From an uncultured Porphyromonadaceae bacterium (lineage in GTDB: Bacteria; Bacteroidota; Bacteroidia; Bacteroidales; Muribaculaceae): a DNA stretch of 64,000 bases. The position numbers were made by a program, and so were the translations under genes. Under the pieces are notes generated by a model. It did not search any database and was not told the DNA's origin. It saw only the letters and a program-made list of their open reading frames with translations. The stretch lies in assembly GCA_947175645.1 (NCBI GenBank), contig CAMWNP010000001.1, positions 62,001-126,000 on the forward strand, read 5' to 3'. Within the stretch, counting starts at the first letter, position 1, and every line of letters starts with the position of its first letter. Below are positions 62,706 through 64,000 of this stretch, one piece after another.

Positions 62706-63709
62706 CTGACAATTTCAATAATAACAGTTCCGGAAAACCCTTTTCCTTTAAAGCGTACAAGATATTTCCCTACACTTATATCGTCCAACGGAACTGCTGT
62801 TTCACCATCATATTTTTGACCGTTGAATTCAAATGACTCCACGTTACCCGGCAGATAAGGGGAATAACAAAAGAAGTACTTGTCCGATGCGGTATAGGTT
62901 GCCTTGACCGGGACACGGTCAATACTTTCCGGCTGACTTTGAAAAGGCGTTTCTTTTTCACTCCCCCAGATGTGTGATGCCAGTTGCGGATATTCCACAA
63001 AAGGATTCCCCTGTCCCTGAACACGGGCAATAAGGTTGTTTCGTTCTGTCTCCCGTTGGTCAACCGGATCTATCGCCGCTATTTCAATCAGATCTTTAAT
63101 ATAATAGTTCTGGAATACCGGGAAACTGTTGTCCAGGCAGATATTGTTACCTTTACCTTGCCAACTTTCACAGGGATAAAGGGTTATCATCATCATTACA
63201 ATTCTTGCAAAATCACCCTCATGACCTTTGGGGGGATAATAGCAGTTGATATCAAAGCCGGGAGCGAGGGTATAAACTCCGGTTCCCCATATATCTGTCT
63301 GATAGTCCGGTGATATTTTACTGAAATTGAAGGCAGGAGGATAATCATGAACCAGTTCCAATGTATTGATATCGGTTGGAAATATGGCACAGAGATTTAG
63401 GGGATATATTTCAGGTTTCCAGTAGGTGTACGGAAGCACGTGAAACAGTCCGCATCCTTCCGGAGAAATACCATTGTTTTGTATTGTTATTTCCCTTCCT
63501 GAAAAAATGTCAGTTACTTTTCCGTCCCCGTTATTATCAATAACCGCAATGTTATGCCATACGTCCTTGATATCCAAGTCAATATCCTTGCCATAAGCGG
63601 CACGGACTGCTTTGAACAATTCCTCTCCACAAAGTCCGTCAAGCGGAGATTGGCCCCAAGCAATATGTGCCACGGTTAACATCAGCGATATGATAATCCC
63701 TCTTCTCAT
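62702..63709 (-). CDS. Exported endonuclease I-like nuclease with C-terminal beta domain
   Basis: This 335-residue protein has a signal peptide (MRRGIIISLMLTVAHIAWG). Its endonuclease I domain (about 20-250) is recognised by GHEGDFARIVMMMITLY and by the C-terminal signature DPVDQRETERNNLIARVQGQ followed by NPFVEYP. In the classical active site REH is followed by an aromatic residue and proline. Here it reads LFHVLP, keeping the histidine but not Arg-Glu. A beta domain of about 80 residues follows. The enzyme would cut DNA in the periplasm or outside the cell. Four-base overlaps join it to both neighbours. Confidence 0.85.
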   Translation of the reverse strand: MRRGIIISLMLTVAHIAWGQSPLDGLCGEELFKAVRAAYGKDIDLDIKDVWHNIAVIDNNGDGKVTDIFSGREITIQNNGISPEGCGLFHVLPYTYWKPEIYPLNLCAIFPTDINTLELVHDYPPAFNFSKISPDYQTDIWGTGVYTLAPGFDINCYYPPKGHEGDFARIVMMMITLYPCESWQGKGNNICLDNSFPVFQNYYIKDLIEIAAIDPVDQRETERNNLIARVQGQGNPFVEYPQLASHIWGSEKETPFQSQPESIDRVPVKATYTASDKYFFCYSPYLPGNVESFEFNGQKYDGETAVPLDDISVGKYLVRFKGKGFSGTVIIEIVR

Positions 63710-64000
63710 TTTCCGTGTGATTCCAACGTGGTGTCTGACGGCTGTTCAATTACCACATTCCCATTGACTTCATCTTCAATCAGTTGGATGCGTGCGGTAC
63801 GCGGTTTCCCTGTATCATTCCTGTCAATGGTCAACATGATTTTTCCGGGGGAAAGTGAATTGACGTGACAATATTCGGGCAGAATAATCTGAGGCGCGGC
63901 ACCATCCGTCAGATAGTCAATCTGAAAAGCCTGACCTGCACCCTCCGCAGTCATCTTTGCATTGAGAACCTCAATGTATCCGGCCTTTATGTTCTGAGTT
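63706..64000 (-). CDS. C-terminal part of a BACON-like exported protein (cut by window edge)
   Basis: The frame is open to the right edge; about 97 residues are visible. An internal ATG at 63954 is not the start. The visible part ends in a BACON-style beta domain, with NDTGKPRTARIQLIED and VVIEQPS matching the family's terminal strands. BACON domains bind carbohydrate or mucin or act as spacers in Bacteroidota surface proteins. The stop overlaps the endonuclease I-like start by four bases (ATGA), so the gene leads or continues the operon. The N-terminal part and true function are outside the window. Confidence 0.65.
   Translation of the reverse strand, partial: TQNIKAGYIEVLNAKMTAEGAGQAFQIDYLTDGAAPQIILPEYCHVNSLSPGKIMLTIDRNDTGKPRTARIQLIEDEVNGNVVIEQPSDTTLESHGK

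Noticed and set aside
1..64000. CRISPR arrays, insertion sequences, prophage, tRNA or rRNA genes
   Set aside because: I scanned intergenic gaps and the coding content and saw no repeat arrays, transposase, integrase, phage genes or tRNA-like cloverleafs. A tRNAscan run would be decisive for tRNAs.

Overview
The window is a chromosomal segment from a member of the Bacteroidota, most likely order Bacteroidales; Muribaculaceae is a guess from overall gene style. The evidence is the family set (BT_3928-type DoxX protein, DUF1599, DUF4831, DUF4292, DUF6155, type III glutamine synthetase, long-form IspG, archaeal-type ProS, S16 with a long charged tail). Promoters also fit: at least eight genes carry the Bacteroidota box TAnnTTTG, several with TTG or TTTG 18-20 bases upstream. 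Gene density is high, four-base ATGA overlaps are common, and I see no rRNA, tRNA, CRISPR array, insertion sequence or prophage. Most of the window is ordinary core chromosome.

Layout. 1-5454: end of a glycogen synthase gene, a DUF1599/DoxX pair (minus), then nnr and a DUF4831 gene (plus). 5627-11109: a minus-strand block with rpoN, a PAP2-like membrane protein, purE, ispG and an M16 peptidase. 11247-18879: a plus-strand operon from one clear promoter with a lipoprotein, an SUI1/YciH factor, an AddA-like helicase-nuclease, an exported DNA/RNA endonuclease and priA. 18958-22754: pyrB, pyrI, a flavin reductase, glyA and an L,D-transpeptidase. 22950-28472: an exported esterase, rpsP, two convergent glycosyltransferases and proS. 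28635-39564: a degenerate NodB-like protein, a tricorn-like protease, DUF6155, a DPP5-like lipoprotein peptidase, a YgiQ radical SAM protein and uvrB. 39743-42172: a porin and a two-domain META lipoprotein. 42197-48208: a minus-strand envelope operon (dut, TPR, DUF4292, EnvC-like, flippase). 48339-55151: a beta-barrel protein, hisS, a two-component system, a histidine phosphatase and galE. 55263-60856: cls, then glnN with a PurF-family amidotransferase (minus). 61231-64000: a tightly overlapping operon of exported proteins running off the right edge (BACON-like, endonuclease I-like, lipoprotein, alpha/beta hydrolase).

How they work together. The main themes are nucleotide and nitrogen metabolism (purE, pyrBI, glyA, dut, glnN, PurF-like), DNA repair and replication restart (AddA-like, priA, uvrB), and envelope assembly or extracytoplasmic degradation (EnvC-like, L,D-transpeptidase, flippase, M16, S9, S41, exported nucleases and esterases). 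The less explained signals are a leader with an open frame crossing a terminator before glnN, an attenuator-like pair of competing hairpins before dut, an inverted repeat embedded in the META-gene promoter, and the right-edge operon of an exported nuclease with a hydrolase that has a very basic tail.
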